Below, one piece after another: positions 17,396 through 26,774 of a stretch of DNA of 62,630 nt. How positions within the stretch are numbered: the first letter of the stretch is position 1; every line of letters starts with the position of its first letter. The notes below the pieces were generated by a model. That model did no database searches. It worked only from the letters and a program-made list of their open reading frames with translations, and was not told the DNA's origin. The DNA is from Novosphingobium sp. JCM 18896 (GTDB lineage: Bacteria; Pseudomonadota; Alphaproteobacteria; Sphingomonadales; Sphingomonadaceae), in contig NZ_JAPCZF010000014.1 of NCBI RefSeq assembly GCF_025938095.1, positions 1 to 62,630 on the forward strand, written 5' to 3'. Both the position numbers and the translations under genes were made by a program.

Positions 17396-18170
17396 ATGTC
17401 GAGCTTGATGCTCACAGAAAGAGACAAGGAAACTCTCCGCCTATTGCTGCGCGGACACGATGCGAAATCCATCGCGCAGATTCAGGAGCTGTCCGTCCAC
17501 ACCGTAAATGAGAGGCTGCGCGATGCGCGGAAAAAACTCGGAGTTTCGAGCAGCCGCGAAGCTGCGCGCCTCTTGGCAGCATCAGAGGACATCGCCCCCA
17601 ATATCGTAGGGGGCCAAGAAATCGAGGTGATGCGGGCAGCCACGATCAGGCAAGGCGGCGCGCAGCGGGAGCGCAGTGATAACCATCGTTTCCTTTGGAT
17701 ATCGGGAGGAATGCTGGATCATGTCGATACTTATAGCCGCTGGTGCACTCGCGTTGATCGGGCCGAAGAACGAGAATGCCCGGCCGGATCTCCATGCAGT
17801 CGCTTATGCCCCGGAGCCATCGCACGATCAGTCCTATTCAGAGAGCCTGAAGGCTGCGCAGGATTAGGCGAACCTTCTTGATCGAGGAGCTTGGCAGGAA
17901 AGCTGGCGCACCGCGGCCAGCATTTTCAACACTCAGCTATCTGCGGTGCAGTGGGCAGGCGTGATAGAGCCGATCCGTCGTCCCCTTGGCAGGATGATTA
18001 CCCGTAAATACATATCGGCCACGAGAGCGAGCTCGCTGCCAGGTGCACCGCCGGGCGACTATGTGATCGCACAGTTTGAAACGAAATTCTTGAGCCGAAC
18101 TGGCATAGAGACGATAACGCTCGCCAGGCAAGGTCGATCCTGGAAGGTGGCGGGTTACTTCCTTCGATAG
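17396..18170 (+). pseudogene. LuxR-type HTH / transmembrane / DUF4019 protein, frameshifted and stop-interrupted
   Basis: The 5' part encodes a GerE/LuxR-type HTH (LTERDKETLRLLLRGHDAKS, VHTVNERLRDARKKLGVSSS). A membrane segment (MSILIAAGALALIG) follows in a different frame from about 17676, so one indel lies near 17640-17720. In that second frame an in-frame TAG at 17865 interrupts the sequence. Beyond it the frame continues through GAWQESWRTAASIF and SLPGAPPGDYVIAQFETKF to KVAGYFLR, the pattern of a DUF4019 domain. Sphingomonads often have this HTH-TM-DUF4019 architecture as a full gene. With one shift and one stop, this copy is judged inactive. Confidence 0.75.
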
Positions 18171-18326
18171 GCGGTAAACATCTTGGCGACTGTTCGTTCC
18201 TTCCGACATCGCCGCCGTCCGAGGAACTAACTGCTTTTCCGAAAGGCAGCCATAGTTTCCGGAGATCAGACGAACAGGGGTGGCGGAATTTAGTCGCCGC
18301 GGCCCAGGAGTGCGGAACGGTCGGGG

Positions 18327-19265
18327 ATGAACAAGAGCGTTTCAGATCACAAGATCAGGCTCGATGAGCAGGTCATCCTCGTGACCGGTGCCGGGCGGGG
18401 CCTCGGTCGAGCATATGCTCTCGAGCTAGCCGCGCGAGGTGCGCACGTCATCGTTGCGGACAACGGGGTCGGAATGGAAGGTGAAATTCCGGATCAAGGT
18501 CCGGCCGGTTCGGTCGCAGCTGAGATCGCCGCGGCAGGCGGAGCAGCGATCGCATGTACCGTCGATTTGGCGGACGAACGAAAATCCGCGCAGGCAGTAG
18601 AGGTTGCACGCGACGCCTTCGGTCGCATCGACGGTATTCTGCACAACGCCAGCACGGTGCCGGAGCTTACGCCGGTGGATGCGCTCTCGACCCTGGCTCT
18701 CGAGCGTGTTCTCGACATTAATGTGAAGGCGGGGCTCTGGCTCGCTCGCGCCGCCTGGCCCCATTTTGCTGCGCAAGGCTATGGGCGCATGCTCTATACG
18801 ACCTCCGCGGCGATTTTCGGTGCTGCGGGCAATGCTTCGTACGCTGCTGCCAAAGGCGCTGTCTTAGGGATGGTGCGTTGTCTGGCGGTTGATGGGAAAT
18901 CGCACGGGATCTGCGTCAACGCTCTCGCGCCTTCCGCCCGGACGCGCATGACGGAGACCTTCCTGTCCTCGGACTATGGCGAGTGGCTGCGCCGTACCAT
19001 GCCACCGGAGAAGGTCACTGGTGCCGCTGCATTCCTGATGAGCGATGCCTGCTCGCTAACTGGCGAGATACTTGCTGTGGGCGGGGGACGCGTGGCGCGC
19101 ATCGCGCTGACCGAAAACGAAGGCGTCATTTTGCCGGATCCGAGCGCGGAGGCCGTCTGCGAAGCCCTTCCTGAATTCATGACGGATGCTGCGAAGTTCC
19201 ATTCGGCGACACTGGAAGAGCGGTCTGCAACGGTCGCGGCGTTGCTCGGGTATCCCGAAGACTAA
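18327..19265 (+). CDS. Short-chain dehydrogenase/reductase (SDR), possible 3-hydroxyacyl-CoA type
   Basis: 312-residue NAD(P)-dependent oxidoreductase. The Rossmann nucleotide motif is TGAGRGLGRAYALELAARGA, followed by a NAG-like HNAS, the catalytic Ser in YTTSAAIFG, and the YxxxK pair in ASYAAAKGA. The long insertion around GVGMEGEIPDQGPA and a C-terminal extension resemble the dehydrogenase domain of peroxisomal multifunctional enzyme 2, so the substrate may be a 3-hydroxyacyl-CoA. This is inferred. It has no operon partners. Confidence 0.88.
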   Translation: MNKSVSDHKIRLDEQVILVTGAGRGLGRAYALELAARGAHVIVADNGVGMEGEIPDQGPAGSVAAEIAAAGGAAIACTVDLADERKSAQAVEVARDAFGRIDGILHNASTVPELTPVDALSTLALERVLDINVKAGLWLARAAWPHFAAQGYGRMLYTTSAAIFGAAGNASYAAAKGAVLGMVRCLAVDGKSHGICVNALAPSARTRMTETFLSSDYGEWLRRTMPPEKVTGAAAFLMSDACSLTGEILAVGGGRVARIALTENEGVILPDPSAEAVCEALPEFMTDAAKFHSATLEERSATVAALLGYPED

Positions 19266-19487
19266 TGCTGGCGCAGATCGCCCAACATGCCGTCGTTCGG
19301 GTGTTCCTTTGAGCTCCCTGAAAGCGGCCGTGTTTATGTGGGATGAGGGGCTGCTGGGTTGTGGGGGCCGGAAATTCCGCTTGCAGCGGAAGGAGGGATA
19401 GCGTCCGTTGATTTGAGGTTCGGCGCAGGTCGAAGGCCTCAGTTGTGAATCTCCCGCCGGGGGGGGCATCCTTCGTTCAATGCCACG

Positions 19488-19850
19488 TTGGCTCGCATCC
19501 GGTTGGTTCTCGCCTCGCCAATCTTGACACTCGCATTTTCGATTGCCCAAGGGCCGGCGGATGCTACATTAATTGAGGAAATCGATCGCGACTGTGGGTT
19601 GAAAGACGGGGCTTTGGCGCTTGTCGGCAACGAAACTCGACTACAGCCACCTCCCGATGACAACTTCGACAGCCTCGAATGTGCTCTTGATCGCCCCACA
19701 AAATTAACGGGATTGAAGTTCGGTTTTGTTGGGAATGAGCTAGACCCAGATGTCGTATTAAGACAGCTGTTTCGTTACATTGCTGAAGGGACAGAATCGG
19801 ACTCTCGGCTCTATCGAATGCTGCGTTGGCAGAGAAATGGTCTGTCATGA
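19488..19850 (+). CDS. Hypothetical exported protein (TTG start)
   Basis: 120-residue protein read from a TTG codon. The first 26 residues form a signal peptide (LVLASPILTLAFSIAQGPADA). The mature part has two Cys (RDCGLKDG, LECALDRP) that could pair in the periplasm. No family is recognised, and the start has no strong ribosome binding site, so the call is moderate. No gene overlaps it convincingly on the other strand. Confidence 0.45.
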   Translation: MARIRLVLASPILTLAFSIAQGPADATLIEEIDRDCGLKDGALALVGNETRLQPPPDDNFDSLECALDRPTKLTGLKFGFVGNELDPDVVLRQLFRYIAEGTESDSRLYRMLRWQRNGLS

Positions 19851-20181
19851 TGCGTGCTTCAGATTCACATGAGCTTAAGTTTTTCCAAGTTTGAGGGCGG
19901 CCCTAGTATGACGAACGCTCAATCCGAATACCTCTTGGATCAAATTTGAAAAAAGGAATTTGGTGAAATCGTGTTTGGGCAGGCACCGCAGAAGCTCAGC
20001 GCGTCAGACTATGCTAGTGACTAGGATCTGCATCCTCAGCTAGTTGAATGAACGATCGCATAGTTCGCGATAGGATTGCATCGTTGCGCTGCCGGCGCCC
20101 GCTATCGGGAGCGTCTCGAGAGCATTGCGACGGCACTGTTGGCCGTAGTCGATCCGATGCAGCCGAGATCATGGTGTCGGT
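19851..20181. other. Gene remnant or noncoding stretch
   Basis: No intact gene is visible. One plus-strand frame around 19980-20165 reads plausibly protein-like (YRERLESIATALLAVVDPMQ) but contains stops, so it may be a decayed gene of unknown type. Confidence 0.3.
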
Positions 20182-20415
20182 TCACATGATCATAGACTGC
20201 AACTTGTATCTGACACCTGAAACCAGCAGGTCGAAAATCGCTTCCGACATCGCGGAGCGAGGCGGCGCGGGCGTTTCAGCGAGCAATTCCGCCACTTCGG
20301 CAAGAGCGAAACTGATTTGTTGACCTGTTGGCCCAGCCGAAGCGACTCGCTTCGCTAAAAGTCGCAACCTTTCCGCAACCGCTGTTGAATATTGGGCATC
20401 TGGATCGTGGCTCAT
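20182..20415 (-). CDS. Small hypothetical protein
   Basis: 77-residue protein from the inner ATG at 20415 (MSHDPDAQYS). It is mostly predicted helix (STAVAERLRLLAKRVASAG, FALAEVAELLAE) without signal peptide. No family recognised. Upstream in-frame codons to 20457 lack a ribosome binding site. It lies just downstream of the response-regulator gene on the same strand but is separated by about 140 bases. Confidence 0.45.
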   Translation of the reverse strand: MSHDPDAQYSTAVAERLRLLAKRVASAGPTGQQISFALAEVAELLAETPAPPRSAMSEAIFDLLVSGVRYKLQSMIM

Positions 20416-20558
20416 TGAGATTAGGCTCTCTGGAAATCGGCACAATGCACGGGACAAGATTTTTTTCGCGGCTTTCAGCCGCCTTGGTCACGCATTTCGA
20501 ACTCGCGGAATGATAGTCAACGCCGTCCATGGAGATGCGCTGCTTATACTGCCAGGCT

Positions 20559-20969
20559 CTATCCCAGTATGCCCACGACGAAGTCCCGCGCTGATCTCGT
20601 CGAGAACGGCTTAGGTATAAAGTGGAAGTTCGCCGGAACCTCCTCTCGAGTTAGTCCTCCCGACATCACGACGATTGGCAGAGCCGAATTCATTTTTGAC
20701 GCTAACCTGGCCAATTCGATACCATCGGTTTTTCCCGGATAATGGACGTCTGTGATCATCATGTCGAAGTCATTTGCCGAAAGATCGAGGTGCTCCAGAA
20801 CCTCATCAGCATTGATCGCCTCGGTCACCGCGAGTCCACTTTCTCGCAGCCGGGCCGATAAGTTTCTTCGGATGGCAGCTTCATCTTCAACGACCAAGAC
20901 ATGGCACGATCGTTTCGCGGAAAGAGCGTTCGGCCTGCCCAGGTCGCTCGCAGGGGTCGCCCCAGCCAT
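20559..20969 (-). CDS. Single-domain response regulator (CheY-like receiver)
   Basis: 136-residue receiver domain without output domain. Key residues are visible: acidic pair in LVVEDEAA, phospho-acceptor Asp in MMITDVHYPG, Ser in VVMSGG, and Lys-Pro in IPKPFS. Start at 20969 is preceded by AAGGAAG. Such stand-alone receivers pass phosphate between histidine kinases and partners or bind kinases directly; the FixJ/hybrid-kinase receiver group is closest in style. No histidine kinase is encoded in the window, so the partner is elsewhere. Confidence 0.9.
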   Translation of the reverse strand: MAGATPASDLGRPNALSAKRSCHVLVVEDEAAIRRNLSARLRESGLAVTEAINADEVLEHLDLSANDFDMMITDVHYPGKTDGIELARLASKMNSALPIVVMSGGLTREEVPANFHFIPKPFSTRSARDFVVGILG

Positions 20970-21139
20970 TCTTTCTTCCTTGCCCAGTTTCACGGAACGC
21001 TTGATCCTATCCAGCCGGAGCTTACGATGGGACGCAAGCTATGTGACCGAATGATGACAGCGGATTTGGAGGCCAGCAACGCACCGTGAAGTGATGGCGG
21101 GTCATTACGGTGGAGTTATGGGTTGGAGGGGAGAATCAT

Positions 21140-22069
21140 ATGGCCGCCTTGCCGTTCACGCTGCGGCAACTCGACGTTTTCGAAAGCCTCGCCCACCATT
21201 GCAGCTTTCGCAACTGCGCTGAGGATCTGGGCATTTCGCAAGCATCTGTCAGCAATCAAATAAAAGCGCTCGAACAGCAGCTGGGGATTGAATTGGTAGG
21301 CCGGCACCCCGGACGACGCCCGTCGTTGACGCTCGAGGGTCAAGCGTTCCTCGTAGACTTGCGCAGTTTTCGTGTCGCTTGCGATGCTCTGAGCGATCAT
21401 CGCCGGGTGCGGCCTGCGACGAACTCACTTCGAAAATTCCGCCTTCTGATCGGCCAACCCTACTTCGAACGCTACGTACGGCCACATCTCAACACGTTTC
21501 TGGCCAGCAATCCCTACATCGAACTCAATTTCGATTCAATTGCGCCCAGCAAACGCGTGCAAAAGGAAATAGAGGGTAATCGGTATGACTTTGCCATACT
21601 TCATACAAAAGAATGCTTTGCTACCGATCCCCGATTCCAAGAACTCGCGACCGTGCGAACCGGGATTATCGGGCACCAGCAGTTTTGCGAAGGGAAAAGA
21701 CTGCCCCTAACCGCCCAAGACGTCAGCGAACTTCCATTTATTCTCTATCCGGCTGGGACTGACGTCTCGCGCGAGGCACTAGCGGCTTTTAAAAGATACG
21801 GCATTCGCCCTAAGATCGTTAGTGGCAGGACTTTTCACATAGACGTCATGATCAAGATGGTCGAGGAAGGCATTGGTGTCGCTTCTATCCCAGAGAATGT
21901 TCTAAACGGCCCCTTATCAACGGAGGTTCGCTTTCTTTTCATTCTCGATGACTGGAAGACAGTTCTGTTCCGAAAAGACCCTCAAAAAGACGCCGTTCGT
22001 GAGGTGGTCAACAATTTCCTTTGTACCTGCGTGGCGAGAGGTCAACAGGTTATCACTGATCATATCTGA
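21140..22069 (+). CDS. LysR-family transcriptional regulator
   Basis: 309-residue regulator. The N-terminal winged HTH (TLRQLDVFESLAHHCSFRNC, ISQASVSNQIKALEQQLGIE) is canonical for LysR, with a periplasmic-binding-like effector domain from about residue 95. The ATG at 21140 sits behind GGAGGGGAG; a GTG at 21110 is less likely. No divergent target gene is adjacent within the usual distance on the other strand apart from the response regulator 170 bases away, so its target is unclear. Confidence 0.92.
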   Translation: MAALPFTLRQLDVFESLAHHCSFRNCAEDLGISQASVSNQIKALEQQLGIELVGRHPGRRPSLTLEGQAFLVDLRSFRVACDALSDHRRVRPATNSLRKFRLLIGQPYFERYVRPHLNTFLASNPYIELNFDSIAPSKRVQKEIEGNRYDFAILHTKECFATDPRFQELATVRTGIIGHQQFCEGKRLPLTAQDVSELPFILYPAGTDVSREALAAFKRYGIRPKIVSGRTFHIDVMIKMVEEGIGVASIPENVLNGPLSTEVRFLFILDDWKTVLFRKDPQKDAVREVVNNFLCTCVARGQQVITDHI

Positions 22070-22548
22070 GCGCACGCGTTTCGCAGGCCAGAACATTTGA
22101 AGCAGGCATCTCCACACAGTAAATCTTGGGGTCTCGGCCGATAAGGGCTGGACTAGCTTAGCGCCGCTATTCAAAGACGCATTTGTCGGCTCAAAAAACA
22201 CTCGGAAATCTGAGTAGCGCGAGTATAGGCAGCATAGTCGGATTTGAAAGACAGCCGCTACTTCATCCGCGGCGGCTCGGACATCTGAGGCTTCTTCAAA
22301 TGAATGACCGTTTTGTCGCGGCATACCTCCGAGCCCAGTCATGGACTGCCGGAAGGAATACGAGCTCTTCACGCCTGCTCGAAGGCCGGGTGTAAGCGCA
22401 CCAAGAACAGTAAAACGAAGCGCGTGTCGCTAACCAGGAACTGGCGTCGTCGCCAATCAGGCTAGTGTGCGCCGACGGTCCAGAACGCCACCGCGCCTCG
22501 CTACGGGCGGTGACCCGCGCCGCGCCCCGTCCCGGCTGGTCACATCTA
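22070..22548. other. Intergenic stretch with dispersed-repeat copy
   Basis: No supported gene. It includes a block at 22301-22321 (TGAATGACCGTTTTGTCGCG) resembling the dispersed intergenic repeat noted elsewhere in the window. Confidence 0.4.
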
Positions 22549-23517
22549 TCATCTCGACAGCAAGCCGCTGAGGCGCTCCTCGATACCCTGCCGCGCCGCC
22601 CGGTCGTGATCGTAGCCCGTCTGCATGACGCTCACCGAGATGTCCTTGCGGTTGACGATTGACTCGTCGCCCGACTGATCGGGACGCGGCGCGTTCGCAT
22701 TGCTGCCCACGACCAGACCGGGAACATGCTGCCCACCGAACCCGCGAGCGCGGCCTGCATCGGTGGCGCCCATGTCCTCGACGAATTCGACACGCAGGGC
22801 GTTGTAGGTGCCGATGCGGCTGGAGCGCCAGTTGGCACCCGCCAGTTCGTCGGGGAAGTTGACGTTGAGCGACACCCCGCGCGGCAGCAACGCCTCGCCG
22901 CGCGATCGGACATCCAGGGCCCGCACCATATCCACCGCTAAGGCCGCGACCTTGGCCGAGTTGGGGTTGGCGAGCCGCATATCGCCGACCGTATTGTGCC
23001 CGGCTGAGAGCGCGATCGCCGGGATACCGCGATCGGCCGCGTACTGGACGTTGCTGACCGTACCCGAGGTCACGACGATGCTCCCGATGTTCTGCCCTTC
23101 GTTGGGACCCGAGAGGACCAGATCGGGCGCCCTGCCCCAGCGCTTAGCCGCCGCGATGTCGATCCCGTAGAGCGTCGCCATCACGGGGGTACCGTCGACA
23201 TAGAAAAAGTCCGACGTGAAACCTGGCCTCGTCATCGCGCCGACGCCGGGCTCGCCCGCCCTAGCCGCGTCGTTGAGACAAGGTTGAGCCAGCGGGGTCA
23301 GCGGCCGCATGAAGCGAATCGCGGCCCCCATGCCGCTCTGGTTCTGACAGGGCACCGATACGATCACATCATGGCCGGCCGCCCTGAGCGCTTCGTATAG
23401 CGCCTTCACGTTGCTGGTGAGGCCATCGTCGTTGCTGATGACGATATTGCGGGCAAGTGCTGGTACCGATTGCACGGCACAGGCCAGCGCGAGCCCCGTC
23501 AGGATCTTGCGATGCAT
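22549..23517 (-). CDS. Exported SurE-like 5'/3'-nucleotidase family protein
   Basis: 322-residue SurE-family acid phosphatase/nucleotidase. The metal-binding start of the family, ISNDDGLTSNVKAL, follows a signal peptide (LTGLALACAVQSVPALA), so this version acts in the periplasm rather than the cytosol. Other family blocks are SVPCQNQSGMGAA, LVLSGPNEGQNIG and VVTSGTVSNVQYA. The start at 23517 is preceded by GGAGAGAGGG. It lies 90 bases downstream of a TonB receptor in the same direction, which suggests a shared role in releasing phosphate or base from an imported or surface substrate; this is inference. Confidence 0.9.
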   Translation of the reverse strand: MHRKILTGLALACAVQSVPALARNIVISNDDGLTSNVKALYEALRAAGHDVIVSVPCQNQSGMGAAIRFMRPLTPLAQPCLNDAARAGEPGVGAMTRPGFTSDFFYVDGTPVMATLYGIDIAAAKRWGRAPDLVLSGPNEGQNIGSIVVTSGTVSNVQYAADRGIPAIALSAGHNTVGDMRLANPNSAKVAALAVDMVRALDVRSRGEALLPRGVSLNVNFPDELAGANWRSSRIGTYNALRVEFVEDMGATDAGRARGFGGQHVPGLVVGSNANAPRPDQSGDESIVNRKDISVSVMQTGYDHDRAARQGIEERLSGLLSR

Positions 23518-23606
23518 TCCCTCTCTCCTTTTTTCCATCTTTTGCGCGAAAGCGTGGCGCCGGGACGAGCGCAGATCACGTCACGCAGGTCTCGGCGCGC
23601 CGTCCG

Positions 23607-26282
23607 TCAAAACTTCTTGCTGATCCCCAGACGAACCAGCCGCCCCAAGGTGAAGCTGTCCCACACGCCGAACCGCGATCCCGATGACCCGCGATAAAGC
23701 GGGGGATCCTGGTCGAAAAGGTTGTCGACGTTCAGCGACAGCACCAGGTCGCGGGCGATCCGGCTTTCGCCGGGGACCTTGTACTGCAGAAACAGGTTGA
23801 AGACGTTGTAGTCGCCGATCCGCTCCTGGTTCAGCGTCGCCGCGCTCGGGATGATCTTGAAGCCCTGGAGGTGGTTCCAGGTCAGCTGCGCGCGCAGGTT
23901 GCCGACATCGGCCCCGAGACTGGAACTGACGCGCAGCTTCGACATCCCGTTTTCCAGCACGTCGACCAGCGCCGCCGTCGGGTTCGACTGCCGGTCGAAG
24001 GTCAGGATCCGGCTGCCCGACAGGTCGAGGAAAACGCCGCCGAAACCGGTCTCGCGGTTGTAGCGCAGGTAGAAGTCGAGACCCGTGGTCTTGGCCCGCG
24101 CGAGGTTCTGCGTGCGGCTGTCGAGCACGCCGTAGACGCTGTCGAAATTGCCGCCGGGCAATTGCGCGATCGTCGCCGCGGCATTGGTCGCCCCCTCGGC
24201 CGTCAAGGCTTGGAAATAGGCCTGCATCGCCGCCGCGCCTTTGTCGTAGGTTACGTTCTTGTCGGCGAAATCGCGGTAGAACGAGGGATCGTAGATTGGC
24301 GGAAAGCCGATCACGCCCTTGAAGTCGATGCTGTAATAGGTCAGCCCGGCGGCAAGGCCCGCAAGTGCCGGCGGATTGACGTCGAAGCCCAGCGACCAGG
24401 TCCGCGCCTTCTGCGGCGACAGCGGCGTGATCGTGCCGCCCAGGGTGATCAGCGTCGTCCGGCCGTTGGCCGGGATCGCGGGGTTCGTATAAGGACGCTG
24501 CGCGAGCGCGAGGACCGTGAAGGTCGGCGCCCCGCCCAGCGCGATGTCGGATATGCCGGGCGCCTGGAAGGCCTTACCCCAATTGCCGCGCAGGTTGATC
24601 CATTCGATTGGCGCAAAGTTGACGCCGACCTTGGGATTGAAGGTTCCACCGAAGTCGCTGTACTTGTCGTAGCGTCCCGATCCGGTGATCGAGAGGCTGT
24701 GAAACGGCCCGAAGCCATCACCGAACACCGGGATATTGAGCTCGCCGAACAGCGAGGAAACCGAGCGCGAAGCCTTGCGGTCGAGCAGCGCCGCCACGGC
24801 TGTCGCGGTCAGCGAGCGCGAATTGTTGCCGGCGTATTTCTCGTGCAGATATTCGCCGCCGACCGCGATCCGCAGCGCCCCCGCGGGCAAGGACAGCAGG
24901 GCGCCATCGACCACGGCGCGGGCATTGATCATCTCATGCCGCGCACGACCGTATTGGAACCAGTCAATCGCCGTGTTCAGAGCCGTGGCATTGCTTGGCG
25001 CCGCGAGATTGAACGGATTGAAGGTACCCGCCGTGATTGCCGCGTTGATCGGCGAAGCGTTGAGCAACTGGCCGATGAATTCGGACTTGCCGACGCCGTA
25101 GTTCGCCAGCGCGTTGATCTGCCAGCCGCCGCCCGCGTCGATCTTCATCGACGGCGTGAAGCCGTAGGATTCCATGTCGGTCCGCTGCCGCGTGAAATTG
25201 CCGAGCACCGGCGAGAAATTGAACTGGTAGGAAGCGCTCGCCGGCGATCCCGGAATGGCCGCGAGGATCGGTGCGGCGAAAGGATTGGTATTGCGCACGG
25301 TGACGCCGCCGGCCACCGAAAGCGGGCCGCCGTCGGACAGGTTCTCGCGATTGACGTAGTAGCCCTTGAGCGTGAAGCTCACCGAACCACCTGTATCGAC
25401 GGTCAGGCTGCCGAGCACCGAATGCTTGGTCTCGTGCGGGTAGATCGTCGTCAGCTCGGTGTTGTCGCAACGATTGCCCAGACCCGCGGTCAGGCCCGGC
25501 AAGGCATAGACGGAAGTGCCGACGCGAAGGTTGCCGACGTTGCAGTCGAGCGAAGACGGCACGCCGTTCACCCAGTCGAGGCTCTGCGACCAGTCGCGAT
25601 CGGCGCCGTAGATCGCATCGTGCTTGGCGAAATCGTAAGCGACATAGGCCGAGACATCGTCCCAGACCTTCCCGACGATGAGGCCCGCGTTGTACTGCTG
25701 ATAATCGTCGGCGAAACCGTAGTTGCCGCGCACCTCGAGACCGTCGAACGACTTGCGCGTGATGAAGTTCATGACGCCGCCAACCGCGTCCGAGCCGTAG
25801 GTGGCCGAGCCGCCGTCGGTGACGATGTCGACGCGCTCGATCGCGGTCGGCGAAATCGCGTCGAGATCGGCCGAGGATTGGGTGATGCCCATGCCCGGCA
25901 GGCGATGCCCGTCGAGCAGCAACAGCGTGCTGTTCGTACTCGCCGAGGTGCTGCCGAGATAGCGCAGCGAGGGGCGGTTCACCGACAGCGAGAAGTTCGA
26001 GCTGCCGCGCACGCCGACGAAGTCGAGAAAGTTGCCCGCTTGCGGGATCGAGGCAATGAGATCGGAGGTGTTGACCGCACCGACCGCTTCGATCTTTCCC
26101 TGCCCGACGACAATCGCTTGCGATCCCCCGGGCGCAATGCCGCGGATGAGAGTTCCGGTGACGACGATTTCTTCGGCGGGCGTCTCGCTTGGCTGCGCGT
26201 CTTGCGCGATCGCATTCTGACTGATCGCGGCGGCGGCCAGAATGACGGCAGCACCGAGCTTAAGGCGGTTCTTGTGCCTCAT
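23607..26282 (-). CDS. TonB-dependent outer-membrane receptor
   Basis: 891-residue outer-membrane transporter with signal peptide (AVILAAAAISQNAIA), TonB box EEIVVTGT, plug domain (residues about 45-165, including RVDIVTDGGSATYGSDAVGG) and a beta-barrel ending in the aromatic GRLVRLGISKKF. Sequence style (GSNF, ALDFYLRYNRETG) is that of the large sphingomonad receptor group, with substrate not predictable. It is transcribed towards the SurE-like gene. The divergent dioxygenase gene starts about 490 bases away, so co-regulation is possible. Confidence 0.93.
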   Translation of the reverse strand: MRHKNRLKLGAAVILAAAAISQNAIAQDAQPSETPAEEIVVTGTLIRGIAPGGSQAIVVGQGKIEAVGAVNTSDLIASIPQAGNFLDFVGVRGSSNFSLSVNRPSLRYLGSTSASTNSTLLLLDGHRLPGMGITQSSADLDAISPTAIERVDIVTDGGSATYGSDAVGGVMNFITRKSFDGLEVRGNYGFADDYQQYNAGLIVGKVWDDVSAYVAYDFAKHDAIYGADRDWSQSLDWVNGVPSSLDCNVGNLRVGTSVYALPGLTAGLGNRCDNTELTTIYPHETKHSVLGSLTVDTGGSVSFTLKGYYVNRENLSDGGPLSVAGGVTVRNTNPFAAPILAAIPGSPASASYQFNFSPVLGNFTRQRTDMESYGFTPSMKIDAGGGWQINALANYGVGKSEFIGQLLNASPINAAITAGTFNPFNLAAPSNATALNTAIDWFQYGRARHEMINARAVVDGALLSLPAGALRIAVGGEYLHEKYAGNNSRSLTATAVAALLDRKASRSVSSLFGELNIPVFGDGFGPFHSLSITGSGRYDKYSDFGGTFNPKVGVNFAPIEWINLRGNWGKAFQAPGISDIALGGAPTFTVLALAQRPYTNPAIPANGRTTLITLGGTITPLSPQKARTWSLGFDVNPPALAGLAAGLTYYSIDFKGVIGFPPIYDPSFYRDFADKNVTYDKGAAAMQAYFQALTAEGATNAAATIAQLPGGNFDSVYGVLDSRTQNLARAKTTGLDFYLRYNRETGFGGVFLDLSGSRILTFDRQSNPTAALVDVLENGMSKLRVSSSLGADVGNLRAQLTWNHLQGFKIIPSAATLNQERIGDYNVFNLFLQYKVPGESRIARDLVLSLNVDNLFDQDPPLYRGSSGSRFGVWDSFTLGRLVRLGISKKF

Positions 26283-26774
26283 GTTATCATGATCCTCCCA
26301 ATTGCCCGATCCGGGCTAAGAGGGAAGACGCACGCGAGTTCGATTTGCGAACCTCAAATTTTTAGAATCTCATCGCGTCGTTGGCTGCCGTGCCATGGCC
26401 CCAATTGTGGGGGTGTGACACGGCAGAAGAAGTTGCACTCAATCTAGCTCTGAACAAGCGGTATCAGCCCGCACAAATTTGCTTAGGCAAGCAAAATTCC
26501 GGCCATATCGCCACTGTAGTCGCAAAGACGCCGCCACGAGGAAAACTATCTATATAATCGGTAAAGAGCCTCCTTTTACCAGCCTTGGGAAACGAGGATT
26601 ACGGTCCGACAGCCATGCTGAAGGGATGGCTGAAAGCAGCGATCAATGGGTAACATCGTCATGAGCGCTTCTCTATCGCGGCGGCCCGGCTGTGCGCGCA
26701 ACGGTGGGCGCAGGTTGCTGCTTGACCAAAATCGTCATGCAGTGCAGCGCGCTGTACACTGGTTCAAACGGGAA
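26283..26774. other. Divergent intergenic region
   Basis: About 490 bases between the TonB receptor and the dioxygenase. Promoters for both genes should lie here. A longer frame in front of the dioxygenase (from 26646) lacks family similarity, so it is treated as noncoding. Confidence 0.5.

Noticed and set aside
21917..22372. 151-codon minus-strand frame
   Set aside because: It overlaps the end of the LysR gene and lacks a ribosome binding site and family features.
23871..26447. 858-codon open frame on the plus strand
   Set aside because: It lies antisense to the TonB receptor; its Arg-rich composition is typical of shadow frames in GC-rich DNA.
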